DNA of 64,000 nt from Prochlorococcus sp. AG-347-G22 (GTDB lineage Bacteria; Cyanobacteriota; Cyanobacteriia; PCC-6307; Cyanobiaceae). The stretch spans positions 1 to 64,000 of the forward strand of contig QCBK01000003.1 of assembly GCA_003281635.1 (NCBI GenBank). Direction: 5' to 3'. Position 1 is the first letter of the stretch. Each line of letters starts with the position of its first letter. Shown piece by piece: positions 56,909-64,000 of this stretch. The position numbers were made by a program, and so were the translations under genes. The notes under the pieces are model-generated. The model saw nothing but the letters and a program-made list of their open reading frames with translations. It was not told the DNA's origin and ran no database searches.

Positions 56909-57001
56909 AATTATTCACTTCATAATAAAAAACTTTGTTTCTTGACTAAATATATACAAAACCTTAAACATAATTAGAATAAAAGTAAAGATATAAAATA
57001 A

Positions 57002-57298
57002 ATGACTGTTCATCAAGATTACGAAATAAAAATCAATCTAAATGAATTGATTGAGAAGAGAATTCCATGTTGTGATTTGCTTCATCCAGATCATTGTCTA
57101 ACTGAAAAACAAGTCTCTGAAATTGCGCATGATATTCGTATGGATTTAAATTTGCATGATCTTTACAAGCAAGTGGATCAACACATTATGAATTATGTAA
57201 ATGCAGCTGGTATTGATAACAAAGACCATTGGGTTGAACCACATCTTCCAGATTTGGAGAGAGATTTAAAAGAAGAAGTTGGTATAGAATTTGATTGA
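57002..57298 (+). CDS. Hypothetical protein, 98 aa
   Basis: A soluble, acidic protein with CCDLLHPDHCLTEKQVSEIAHDIRMDLN, which has three Cys and two His close together and might bind metal, and HWVEPHLPDLERDLKEEVG at the end. No family is recognised. It stands alone between small membrane-protein genes, with no hairpin terminator seen. Confidence 0.65.
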   Translation: MTVHQDYEIKINLNELIEKRIPCCDLLHPDHCLTEKQVSEIAHDIRMDLNLHDLYKQVDQHIMNYVNAAGIDNKDHWVEPHLPDLERDLKEEVGIEFD

Positions 57299-57321
57299 TT
57301 TATTTCCTACAAAAGAAATTA

Positions 57322-57465
57322 TTAATATATATATTTTTTTTCTAAATCATCTATTAATTTATAAATACTTTTAGCCGATCTCTTTCTTTTTTTAAAAATA
57401 CTAAAAACTATAAATCCAATCAATACTGCAAAAATAGGTGTGAAAATAATAATTTCATGATTCAT
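57322..57465 (-). CDS. Small single-span membrane protein, 47 aa
   Basis: ATG at 57465 to TAA at 57322. A membrane span (IIIFTPIFAVLIGFIVFSIF), a basic stop-transfer KKRKRSAK and a short helix (YKLIDDLEKKY). The form is coherent for a real membrane mini-protein, and its end lies 23 bases from the convergent gene. Confidence 0.5.
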   Translation of the reverse strand: MNHEIIIFTPIFAVLIGFIVFSIFKKRKRSAKSIYKLIDDLEKKYIY

Positions 57466-57638
57466 AACCATCGAACAGAAGCATATTATTAAAATTATTA
57501 AAAATTCTGCACCAATAAAATAGGTACTTTATACAAATATCTTTCACTATAAAAAATTAAGATTTTCTCATATAAAAGTGAAAGAATTAAAATTTTTTAT
57601 AAATTAAGTAGATATAAATTTTAATTCAATTAAAGATA

Positions 57639-57821
57639 ATGATTAATTATTTTGCTTTAACAGTAACTGAGATAGGGATCAGCAAGTTAGAGTTAGCAGT
57701 TATTGGCGCGGTAATTTTAATATTTCCAGTTTTATTTGTTTATGCATCTAAAAATCTGGATGCTAAGGGGGTTTTCCAATGGATGATGGAGAAACCCAAT
57801 GATTGGATAGGTAAAAAATAA
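57639..57821 (+). CDS. Small single-span membrane protein, 60 aa
   Basis: A membrane span (LELAVIGAVILIFPVLFVYA, about residues 17-36) followed by SKNLDAKGVFQWMMEKPNDWIGKK, an amphipathic tail. Good sequence quality and ATG start; family not recognised. It is convergent with the secreted-protein gene 22 bases away. Confidence 0.6.
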   Translation: MINYFALTVTEIGISKLELAVIGAVILIFPVLFVYASKNLDAKGVFQWMMEKPNDWIGKK

Positions 57822-57843
57822 TACTTTAACAATTTACATTTTT

Positions 57844-58185
57844 CTAGTTGAATTTTAAATTTTCTAATTTGCTAATAGCAAAATCATAAACTTGGCAATT
57901 ATTTTCTAAATCATTAACTATTGAATTTTTTAATAGAGAATAATCTATAAACTTATTGAGTTTATTATTTTTAAATTCCTTATTAGTCTCTCCAATAGCA
58001 AATGCCAACGCTCCATCATAAGAAATCCCGAATTTGGTAGTATTGCAATAAGTCTTAGTGAACTTATTAGAAATCTTTTTAGTATACTTTTCAAGAGTTT
58101 TAGAGGAAGTATCTAATGAGTAAACTGGACTATTAAATAGAAGAAGCAAAGTTAAAATGAATATCGTAAATATTCTTTTAATCAT
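57844..58185 (-). CDS. Secreted hypothetical protein, 113 aa
   Basis: A clear signal peptide (MIKRIFTIFILTLLLLFNSPVYS, cleavage near VYS-LD). The mature 90 residues have two Cys (TYCNTT, NCQVYD) and a YDGALAFAIGETNKEF segment. No family is recognised; a periplasmic location is expected. Confidence 0.68.
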   Translation of the reverse strand: MIKRIFTIFILTLLLLFNSPVYSLDTSSKTLEKYTKKISNKFTKTYCNTTKFGISYDGALAFAIGETNKEFKNNKLNKFIDYSLLKNSIVNDLENNCQVYDFAISKLENLKFN

Positions 58186-58551
58186 AATATTTCATAAATT
58201 GCAGGATTAATATAGTTTAGAATTTAACTTTGCGGAGTAAGTTTTATTAAAAATATAGAAATTAAAAAATTGTTGAAAATAACAGCTATTTCATATTTTT
58301 GAAGATAAAAAATCTCTAAATGAGTATTTTAAAGTTTGAATTTTTTTTGGTAGTTTTTTTAAAAAACGCCGAAATGCTTTTGGCATAATAAAAATCCCTA
58401 TCAATAATTAATAGATAACAAATAATACTTGGTTATTCAATAAATAATTATCCAAAAATAAGTAAATTAATTATTAAATAAATGAATTGAGCTATGGAAA
58501 TGTATTTGAACATGAATTATTGTTTAATTGAGTATTAAATACAAATTAAAT
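58186..58551. other. Gene-poor AT-rich stretch
   Basis: About 365 bases with no coding frame I can support on either strand. A TTTTTTTAAAAAA near-palindrome lies around 58354-58366. The plus-strand frame from 58528 uses a weak TTG, and the ATG at 58552 is the better start. No tRNA, CRISPR or known sRNA pattern was seen. Confidence 0.5.
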
Positions 58552-58746
58552 ATGACATTACCAGAACTTATATACGCTCCTACAGATGGGGGAACAATAC
58601 ATAGATATGAGATTAGTGGTGGCAAGAGAAAATTCTTAAGATTTATAGGTTGTTACTTAGGACAGTGCAATTTCCACAAAAATATTGATGATGCTATTGA
58701 TTACATAAAAAATTTGAAAGAATCGCAAAAGATACAAAAAACATGA
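58552..58746 (+). CDS. Small soluble protein, 64 aa
   Basis: ATG at 58552 starts MTLPELIYAPTDGGTIHRYEI; SGGKRKFLRFIGCYLGQCNFHKN follows, with two Cys and two His (one N-terminal, one after the Cys pair), and a C-terminal helix. It reads as a compact beta-rich protein. The upstream TTG at 58528 is not favoured. No family is recognised. Confidence 0.6.
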   Translation: MTLPELIYAPTDGGTIHRYEISGGKRKFLRFIGCYLGQCNFHKNIDDAIDYIKNLKESQKIQKT

Positions 58747-58903
58747 AATAAAGATACATAAATACGACAGGGAATCAATATTTTTCAATAACTACATAAT
58801 TATTGCTACAAATAATAGAGAATTTTCTTTTTATAAGAAATTGATTATTTACTTGGGTTATAGTTCCGAAAGATAAACAGTCAATTAAAAAAGAAATTAA
58901 TTT

Positions 58904-60226
58904 ATGGAAAACAGACAAATTAATTTTTTTAAATCAAAAGACTTTAATACCGTTCTTAAGCCATTTAAAAAAGGAACGGTAGTAAAAATTGACTCGTTAG
59001 ATATTAGAGAAAATCAAAATGAATTAAAAATAGGTTTATTTGGTTGGTATGCAATTTGTCCTTCAAAAGAACTAAAAAAAAATAAGCTGAATTATTTTTC
59101 ACTCTATAATGAGCCTCTTGTTCTTTATAGAGATGAGAATGAAAACGTTAGATGCATTAAAAATATTTGTCCACATAGGGGAGCCTCTTTTTTGGGAGGA
59201 ACACTATCAGATGGAGTTATAACCTGTCCATATCATGGAGCTAAATTCTCATCTGGTGGAAGTTGCCAAAATCTCGATAGAATAACATGTAGCCACATAG
59301 TTGATAATAACTACGATAATTACGCCAAAAGAATTCACTTATCTCAATACAAAGCTCTAGAAAAGAATGGATATATTTTTGTGCATTACTCTAAAAAATC
59401 CGACACTGATTTAAACAATATTAGTGAAGATTCACCAATAATTAACTACGATTTAACTGATAATGGTTTTTCAGAAAAGGATTATGTATTTGAAGAAGCA
59501 TTAGTCGACTTTAAATGTGATTGGTCAAGGATAATTGAAAATCACTTAGATATCCTTCATCTATTTTGGGTTCATGGCGATACAATCCCTGATAAAGATG
59601 TTAATAAAAATGTACTAGTTAGTTTCAACCAGAAAATTAATATTACACCTAAATATATTGAAAGTATTTATTATTCCAAGAACAACCCTAAAAATGAATT
59701 TATCAGGATAAAATATATCCCACCTGGACGGATATTAATTTATAAAGGCGATCCTTCTGAAGCTAGATATTTACAAGTTTTAGATCATATTCCACTAGGA
59801 AATAACAAAGCAAGAGTAATAGTTAGGCACTATAGGAAATTTCTACAAAATAAACTACTTAACAACCTTCTATTATTTAAAGAGAATCAAAGAAAGATTT
59901 TTTATAAGATATTTGATGAGGATTATATGATTTTAAAAACGCAAACATATAATCACAATATGGGATATGTAAGTAAAGATGAAATAAAATTATTGGGAGA
60001 AGATAGAATAATAAATTACTTTTGGAAATGGTATAAGAAGTCTGAAGATAGAGATGAACCTTGGAGAAATATTAATAATACTCAAAATTTCAATGTATAC
60101 GACAAATTTATAATGAAATATCCACCTGAGGTAAAGAAATTAGAAATCATAAATAATATAAATATCATAAGAAAAACATTTATACGATTTGCTGCTCCGC
60201 TTATATTTTTTATGTTAATAATATAA
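58904..60226 (+). CDS. Rieske non-haem iron oxygenase, PaO/Lls1-like, membrane-anchored
   Basis: A 440-residue protein. The Rieske [2Fe-2S] site is ICPHRGASF (C-x-H) and CPYHGAKF (C-x-x-H) at about residues 89-115. The catalytic domain has the mononuclear iron segment IENHLDILHLFWVHGD (two His in D/N-x-x-H-x-x-x-H spacing). A C-terminal membrane segment (FAAPLIFFMLII) fits pheophorbide a oxygenase/Lls1/Tic55 relatives. Substrate unknown; chlorophyll breakdown is a family guess. A 33-residue membrane peptide gene and an ABC ATPase follow within 105 bases. Confidence 0.85.
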   Translation: MENRQINFFKSKDFNTVLKPFKKGTVVKIDSLDIRENQNELKIGLFGWYAICPSKELKKNKLNYFSLYNEPLVLYRDENENVRCIKNICPHRGASFLGGTLSDGVITCPYHGAKFSSGGSCQNLDRITCSHIVDNNYDNYAKRIHLSQYKALEKNGYIFVHYSKKSDTDLNNISEDSPIINYDLTDNGFSEKDYVFEEALVDFKCDWSRIIENHLDILHLFWVHGDTIPDKDVNKNVLVSFNQKINITPKYIESIYYSKNNPKNEFIRIKYIPPGRILIYKGDPSEARYLQVLDHIPLGNNKARVIVRHYRKFLQNKLLNNLLLFKENQRKIFYKIFDEDYMILKTQTYNHNMGYVSKDEIKLLGEDRIINYFWKWYKKSEDRDEPWRNINNTQNFNVYDKFIMKYPPEVKKLEIINNINIIRKTFIRFAAPLIFFMLII

Positions 60227-60229
60227 TTT

Positions 60230-60331
60230 ATGAAAAAAGTAAATAGACCTTCATGGTTGAATTGGCTTTATCTTTTTATATTTATTTTAAGCTCAATTCA
60301 ATTAATTATATTTTGGAGCAATAAGTTCTAG
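60230..60331 (+). CDS. Membrane mini-peptide, 33 aa
   Basis: ATG at 60230, 3 bases after the Rieske stop; TAG ends at 60331 and shares its G with the next gene's GTG (TAGTG). It has a positively charged start (MKKVNRPSWLNW) and one membrane span (LYLFIFILSSIQLIIFW), ending SNKF. The exact fit between two genes is strong evidence for translation. It may be a subunit of the oxygenase or an ABC membrane partner. Confidence 0.6.
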   Translation: MKKVNRPSWLNWLYLFIFILSSIQLIIFWSNKF

Positions 60332-61119
60332 TGGTTAATAACTTTTGGTTTGAGGCAAAAAATATAAATTGTTTTAAAAATGGCTTTAGAGTAATTAAAG
60401 ATTTAAATTTAAAGATAGCGTATTCAGAGAATGTAATATTAATTGGACCAAATGGCTCAGGTAAATCATCTTTAATAGAAGTAATTAATAGAAACATATA
60501 TCCTGTAATAGCTAATGAATCTAAATTAAAAATATTTGGCAAAGAACTTATAAATTTATGGGAACTAAGAAAAAGAATAAGTACCGTAAATAATGATATA
60601 AAAAATAGGATAAATCCAAAACTGCAAGTTTTTGATTTAATTTTAAGTGGACTATATGGAAGGTATTGTTACGTACAAAATAAATCTGAAAGAGACTCTT
60701 ATAAGGTTGAAAAAATAATGAAGAAAATGAATATTTCTTATTTATCTAAAAAATATTTTTCCTATTTATCAGATGGAGAAAAAAAAATTTCTCTTATTGC
60801 TAGGGCGTTAATAAAAAAACCAGATATCTTGATCCTAGATGAGCCAATTGCAAATTTAGATTATAAATCAAAGTTTTTTGTAGTTGATAAAATTAATGAA
60901 TTATCAAAATTAAATACCAGCATTTTTTGCGTTACTCATGATATCTCTATGATTACAAGAATATATGATCGCGTCCTAATGCTAAAAGATGGCAAGATAA
61001 TCGCTGATGGTCAACAAAATAAGGTTATAAATGGTGAGAATCTTAATAAGTTATACGGCATTGATGTAGAGGTGGCTAAAAATAATGGACTTTGGAATAT
61101 AAACAGATTATCTAAATAA
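60331..61119 (+). CDS. Solitary ABC transporter ATP-binding protein
   Basis: A 262-residue ATPase: Walker A GPNGSGKSSLIE, degenerate signature YLSDGEKKIS, Walker B ILILDEPIANLD and H-loop CVTHDISMI. The GTG start at 60331 (VNNFWFEAKN) overlaps the previous stop by one base. The nearest relatives by pattern are metal or molybdate-type uptake ATPases (ModF/ZnuC-like). No permease is adjacent. Co-transcribed with the Rieske gene. Confidence 0.85.
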   Translation: MVNNFWFEAKNINCFKNGFRVIKDLNLKIAYSENVILIGPNGSGKSSLIEVINRNIYPVIANESKLKIFGKELINLWELRKRISTVNNDIKNRINPKLQVFDLILSGLYGRYCYVQNKSERDSYKVEKIMKKMNISYLSKKYFSYLSDGEKKISLIARALIKKPDILILDEPIANLDYKSKFFVVDKINELSKLNTSIFCVTHDISMITRIYDRVLMLKDGKIIADGQQNKVINGENLNKLYGIDVEVAKNNGLWNINRLSK

Positions 61120-61300
61120 TAATTATAAAAATAGCTATGGCAATAACAATAAATACAATCTTTTTGCCTTTTAAAAATGAAGAGGATTTATTTTTAAATG
61201 AAGAAGATCCACATTTAGAGCAGACAATTTTTCCTCCTAAAGAACGATCTGAGACAAACGAAGAACTTCCACAATTAAAACAAACTCTATTTACGCTCAT
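61112..61300 (-). CDS. Zinc-ribbon membrane protein, 62 aa
   Basis: Two CxxC motifs, VCFNCGSSSF and VCSKCGSSSF, separated by 15 residues, would bind one zinc ion. They are followed by a basic linker and a C-terminal membrane anchor (KKIVFIVIAIAIFIIII). The end overlaps the ABC gene by 8 bases. Fur-box-like site 1 lies 78 bases upstream, so iron control is possible but unproven. No function is known. Confidence 0.7.
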   Translation of the reverse strand: MSVNRVCFNCGSSSFVSDRSLGGKIVCSKCGSSSFKNKSSSFLKGKKIVFIVIAIAIFIIII

Positions 61301-61377
61301 CTAAAACAAAATTTTTATCAATTCTATCTGAATTATATTGCTAAATACTATGTAAAGAATAACTTCAGAATCAAAAT

Positions 61378-61441
61378 GATAATGAGAATCTATTGCAATA
61401 AGTGAATTTATAGTGCATAATTGATAATAATTCTCATTATC
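61378..61441 (+). promoter_or_regulatory. Two Fur-box-like sites flanking the crp-family promoter
   Basis: Site 1 is GATAATGAGAATCTATTGC (61378-61396), matching the GATAATGATAATCATTATC consensus at 14 of 19. Site 2 is GATAATAATTCTCATTATC (61423-61441), 16 of 19, with perfect outer arms. A TTGCAA (61393-61398) and CATAAT (61416-61421) promoter with 17-base spacing lies between them, so its start would fall in site 2. Fur repression by iron is the inference. Confidence 0.72.
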
Positions 61442-61453
61442 ATATTTAAATTA

Positions 61454-62041
61454 ATGAATTTCCATAGTTATGGAGAATCTCCGTCAAAATTAGTAAGGAT
61501 AATAACTGGACAATCCGTATTAATAGATCCTTCATCAAGACCAAAGGGTACTTGCCTAGAAGTAGAGAGTGGAATTGCAAGAGTTTATTGTCCTTGTGAA
61601 GAAACTGAAGGAATGACACTCGCATTTTTACAATCAGGAGATCAATTAAGGACAGACCTTTTATGTAGCGAAGGGGTCTGCGTTGAAGCACTAACAGATT
61701 TGGCATTTCACAGCAATGTAAATATTGATGAGAATATGGGTTTCGATGCAGTAAATGAATGGACTTTGCAACTCCTTAGGATTAGACACTTAGGAAATGC
61801 AGAACAGCGATTACAAGCCTTGTTTTCAATACTAGTAAATCGTCTAGGTAGAAGATGTGGCCAATGGTGTGAGTTACCTTTTAGGTTAACTCACGAAAGG
61901 ATTGGCGAATTAATCGGTTCTACACGAGTAACATCAACAAGATTAATTTCTAAATTAAGATCATCCGAGTTATTAATAGCTCCTATAGGGACCCAAACAG
62001 TCAGTGTTGCCCCTTCTTTTATTGAAACATCACCGCTATAA
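61454..62041 (+). CDS. Cysteine-rich Crp/Fnr-family transcription regulator
   Basis: ATG at 61454 (MNFHSYGESPSKLVRI) gives 195 residues. The N-terminal sensor domain has Cys at TCLEV, VYCPCEE and LLCSEGVCVE, and RRCGQWC precedes the C-terminal helix-turn-helix (LTHERIGELIGSTRVTSTRLISKL). No cAMP-binding arginine signature is evident, so a redox or metal ligand is possible. The longer frame from 61421 would overlap Fur-box-like site 2. The hypothetical gene at 62046 follows in 4 bases. Confidence 0.88.
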   Translation: MNFHSYGESPSKLVRIITGQSVLIDPSSRPKGTCLEVESGIARVYCPCEETEGMTLAFLQSGDQLRTDLLCSEGVCVEALTDLAFHSNVNIDENMGFDAVNEWTLQLLRIRHLGNAEQRLQALFSILVNRLGRRCGQWCELPFRLTHERIGELIGSTRVTSTRLISKLRSSELLIAPIGTQTVSVAPSFIETSPL

Positions 62042-62045
62042 AAAC

Positions 62046-62333
62046 ATGAGGGAATCACAATCACTTACAAACAACTTGTTAATAGAAGTTGATGTTTTAT
62101 TGAATAGACTCAGAAATATCAAACAATCCTATAAAACTACAGAAAATAAAGCATTGAAGGGAAGACTATTTGCTGAAAACAAAAATATTTTTAAAAGAGT
62201 TAATGAGATTCATAAAATAGCTGAACTCTTAAATAAAAATAATGAGAAAATTAACTTTTCTAATTTACTTTTTGAAATAACCAAAAGGACATTGAATGAA
62301 AATAAATTTGAAAGTAATTTATTTTTTCATTAA
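62046..62333 (+). CDS. Helical hypothetical protein, 95 aa
   Basis: ATG at 62046 (MRESQSLTNNLLIEVDVLL), 4 bases after the regulator stop, so co-transcription is likely. It is strongly helical and Lys/Asn/Glu-rich (LNRLRNIKQSYKTTENKALKGRL), possibly a coiled coil. The end overlaps the convergent ferritin gene by 15 bases. No family is recognised. Confidence 0.68.
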   Translation: MRESQSLTNNLLIEVDVLLNRLRNIKQSYKTTENKALKGRLFAENKNIFKRVNEIHKIAELLNKNNEKINFSNLLFEITKRTLNENKFESNLFFH

Positions 62334-62879
62334 ATCACTATCTATTAGTAATATTGCCGACGGTTGATTAGAAGCAAACTTTACCTTGCCAAGTATGTTC
62401 GCAAATTCATCTTCTGATTGTGTTTGCGCCTCTATAATAGGATCTAAAAATACGTTAGTTCTTGTATCTGAAATTCTTTCTGATATTGAATAAAGTTGTT
62501 GTAGAGATGCAGTTAAATCAGCCTCCATGTTAAAAGAATAAGAAATCAGCTCCTCTATAGAATCCCATGTTTGAACGGGTGAAGGGATTACATCTAATTT
62601 TACGCTTTGTCCTCTTGCGATTAAGTAATCTGCAAATTTCTGAGCATGTTCCATTTCGCCTTTTGATTCACTTAGAAAATGAGAGGCAAATCCATTTAAA
62701 TCACGTTCTTGAAACCATAGATACATAGAAAAATATTGAACATTGGCATATCTTTCCATTGTTAGATGTTCAAAAATATTATCCAATAGACTATTATCTA
62801 TCGGTTGAGCAACAGCTCTTCCAGATGGACCAAAATTAATTAATTTCTTTGTTTTTAAATTATTTTCATTCATATTCAA
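62319..62879 (-). CDS. ftn: Ferritin
   Basis: A non-haem ferritin of 186 residues that oxidises and stores iron. The ferroxidase site is seen in MERYANVQYFSMYLWF (Glu, Tyr), FLSESKGEMEHAQKF (ExxH) and the later helices with AQTQSEDEF. The N-terminal 30 residues (TKKLINFGPSGRAVAQP) are an extension before helix A. The ATACAA-TTGTAT palindrome lies 20 bases upstream. Confidence 0.94.
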   Translation of the reverse strand: MNMNENNLKTKKLINFGPSGRAVAQPIDNSLLDNIFEHLTMERYANVQYFSMYLWFQERDLNGFASHFLSESKGEMEHAQKFADYLIARGQSVKLDVIPSPVQTWDSIEELISYSFNMEADLTASLQQLYSISERISDTRTNVFLDPIIEAQTQSEDEFANILGKVKFASNQPSAILLIDSDLMKK

Positions 62880-62898
62880 CTGAGTATCTAAATAAATA

Positions 62899-62914
62899 AT
62901 ACAACATTTTGTAT
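62899..62914. promoter_or_regulatory. Inverted repeat ATACAA-N4-TTGTAT in the ferritin leader
   Basis: ATACAACATTTTGTAT is a perfect 6-base inverted repeat 20-35 bases before the ferritin start. It does not match Fur and could be an operator or a short RNA hairpin. Confidence 0.45.
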
Positions 62915-62957
62915 AAATTAGTAATTAATAAATCCTTTAAATTAAATTAAATAATAT

Positions 62958-62976
62958 GATAATGAAAATCACTCGC
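62958..62976. promoter_or_regulatory. Fur-box-like site between ferritin and the Lys/Cys peptide
   Basis: GATAATGAAAATCACTCGC matches the Fur consensus at 15 of 19, with a perfect left arm (GATAATGA). It lies 11 bases before the Lys/Cys-rich peptide ATG and about 80 bases upstream of ferritin, so it could act on either. Weaker than site 2 before the regulator. Confidence 0.5.
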
Positions 62977-62986
62977 AATACTATAA

Positions 62987-63109
62987 ATGAATTTAGAGTA
63001 CAGTTTTTCTGAACTGCTATTAACTAAAAAAATATATAAAAGTAAAAAAAAGAAATGTAAAAAGAAAAAATGCTCTAATTGGAAGGGTGGCAAGTGTAAT
63101 TGCCTATAA
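62987..63109 (+). CDS. Lys/Cys-rich peptide, 40 aa
   Basis: ATG at 62987 to TAA at 63107. MNLEYSFSELLLTKKIYKS is followed by a lysine block with four Cys (KKCKKKKCSNWKGGKCNCL). The spacing C-x4-C-x8-C-x-C and basic charge suggest metal or nucleic-acid binding. It lies directly behind a Fur-box-like site, between ferritin and an iron-type ABC ATPase. Too short for homology from sequence alone. Confidence 0.5.
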   Translation: MNLEYSFSELLLTKKIYKSKKKKCKKKKCSNWKGGKCNCL

Positions 63110-63116
63110 ATAAATT

Positions 63117-64000
63117 TTATATATGTACCTTATGTGCTCCAGGATATAAAAAATAATAAATATTTTTATTAATAGAAAGAGAACATTTATCACCATTATT
63201 TAGAAGATTATTAATATCAGTTCTAACCCTTAATATATTTCCATTAATAGATACTTTATATATAAGAAATTCTCCAAGAAATTCTTTAGATATAACAATC
63301 GCATCACCAAATTCTGATCTTTTAATTGAAATAAATTTAGGCGAAATTGACATACATTTGATACTTGTATTTTTCAAATACTCTGAACATTTTATTTCAC
63401 CTAAACAAGAAATATATGAATTACCATTTTTTTTGAGATCAATAATATTATTGCCCAAAATAAAACTACTTACAAATATGGTCTTGGGATTATTTAGAAG
63501 GTTAATTGGTGTATCAATTTGATGTATTTTCCCATCATTCATAACGGCGACTTTATCGCAAATTGACATCGCTTCTTCCGGATCATGAGTAACCATCAAT
63601 CCGCTAGCATTACAGCCTTTTAGAATATTAGGGAGTTCACCTCTCAATTTTAGTTTGACATGCATATCAAGACTACAAAAAGGTTCATCTAATAAAATAA
63701 AATTTGTACCTGGAGCAAGAGCTCTCGCAATTGCGAGTCTTTGTTTTTGACCTCCAGAAAGTTCATGTGGGTACCTTCCAACAAAACTATCAAGACCAAC
63801 AACATTTAATAAATAATCAACTCTGGATCTATCTTTTTTGTTTTTTAAACCAAAAATTACATTTTCCAAAACAGTTAAGTGAGGGAAAAGCGCATAGTCT
63901 TGAAAAACCATACCAATATTTCTTTTCTCAGGACTAAGAATTTTTTTCCTACTTGAAATTTCCTTATCATTAAGAGAAATCCTCCCTCTAGAAGGATATT
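63117..64000 (-). CDS. Iron(III)-type ABC transporter ATPase (5' partial)
   Basis: The frame is open to the right edge, so the Walker A region lies outside; the ATG at 63911 is internal. MVFQDYALFPHLTVLENVIFGL, signature LSGGQKQRLAIARALAP, Walker B FILLDEPFCSLD and LMVTHDPEEAMSICDKVAVM are those of FbpC/PotA-type uptake ATPases. A C-terminal TOBE-like domain (about 85 residues) follows. Given ferritin and Fur-like sites nearby, ferric iron (FutC/FbpC) is the likely substrate; other trace anions are possible. Confidence 0.88.
   Translation of the reverse strand, partial: YPSRGRISLNDKEISSRKKILSPEKRNIGMVFQDYALFPHLTVLENVIFGLKNKKDRSRVDYLLNVVGLDSFVGRYPHELSGGQKQRLAIARALAPGTNFILLDEPFCSLDMHVKLKLRGELPNILKGCNASGLMVTHDPEEAMSICDKVAVMNDGKIHQIDTPINLLNNPKTIFVSSFILGNNIIDLKKNGNSYISCLGEIKCSEYLKNTSIKCMSISPKFISIKRSEFGDAIVISKEFLGEFLIYKVSINGNILRVRTDINNLLNNGDKCSLSINKNIYYFLYPGAHKVHI

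Noticed and set aside
58186-58551. Small regulatory RNA (Yfr type)
   Set aside because: No GGAAACA repeats or stable hairpin with terminator could be made out.
63704-63937. Plus-strand frame in the iron-type ABC ATPase
   Set aside because: Antisense to the signature and Walker B region of a clear ATPase.
1-64000. CRISPR arrays, insertion sequences, prophage genes, rRNA
   Set aside because: No regularly spaced repeats, transposase, integrase or phage motifs and no rRNA were seen on reading through the window.

Overview
The window reads as one continuous stretch of chromosome from a marine picocyanobacterium, most likely a high-light-adapted Prochlorococcus. The base composition is very AT-rich, genes are packed tightly with many short overlaps, and photosynthesis-linked genes (psb28, a GUN4-domain protein, a PAM68 homologue) sit among core housekeeping genes. 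An NtcA-type promoter on glnA, a complete urease plus urea-transport locus and a glucosylglycerate solute cluster fit the same lineage. The strain name is not claimed.

Layout. 1-6 kb: an Era-like GTPase cut by the left edge, a PLP decarboxylase, tadA, an alanine/serine:glyoxylate-type aminotransferase and glnA. 6-25 kb: a methyltransferase, an anti-sigma kinase, a GUN4 protein, mnmH, psb28, an AI-2E permease, then the minus-strand run DUF3082/pdhB/secDF/ispE/rsmA, then rlmH, an SOS-type umuD-umuC-HExxH cluster, dnaG, ruvA, rpsO and PAM68. 25-39 kb: dnaE, gatA, rlmB, mini-RNase III, a STAS gene without a standard start codon, carA, trpD, an ABC exporter half, msrA, tRNA-Pro(GGG), uppP and several tiny membrane proteins. 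39-44.5 kb: a glucosylglycerate synthesis, dephosphorylation, phosphorolysis and glycerate-kinase cluster. 44.5-55 kb: ureCBA-ureD facing ureEFG, then urtABCDE.

55-64 kb is different: a run of small orphan or lineage-restricted genes, a Rieske oxygenase / mini-membrane-peptide / solitary ABC-ATPase operon, and an iron module. The iron module holds a cysteine-rich Crp-family regulator under Fur-box-like sites, a ferritin, a 40-residue Lys/Cys-rich peptide and an iron-type ABC ATPase running off the right edge.

How the parts fit. glnA and urtA carry nearly identical GT-N10-AC boxes with a -10 at the spacing expected of NtcA activation, which ties ammonium assimilation to urea import; imported urea is split by the adjacent urease. 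The glucosylglycerate genes form a closed loop: 3-phosphoglycerate to glucosylglycerate and back, with glycerate re-phosphorylated by the kinase in the same operon. The likeliest undescribed systems are the Rieske/ABC operon, the Lys/Cys-rich peptide in the iron module, and the HExxH protein that follows umuDC. All names rest on motif reading, not on database searches.
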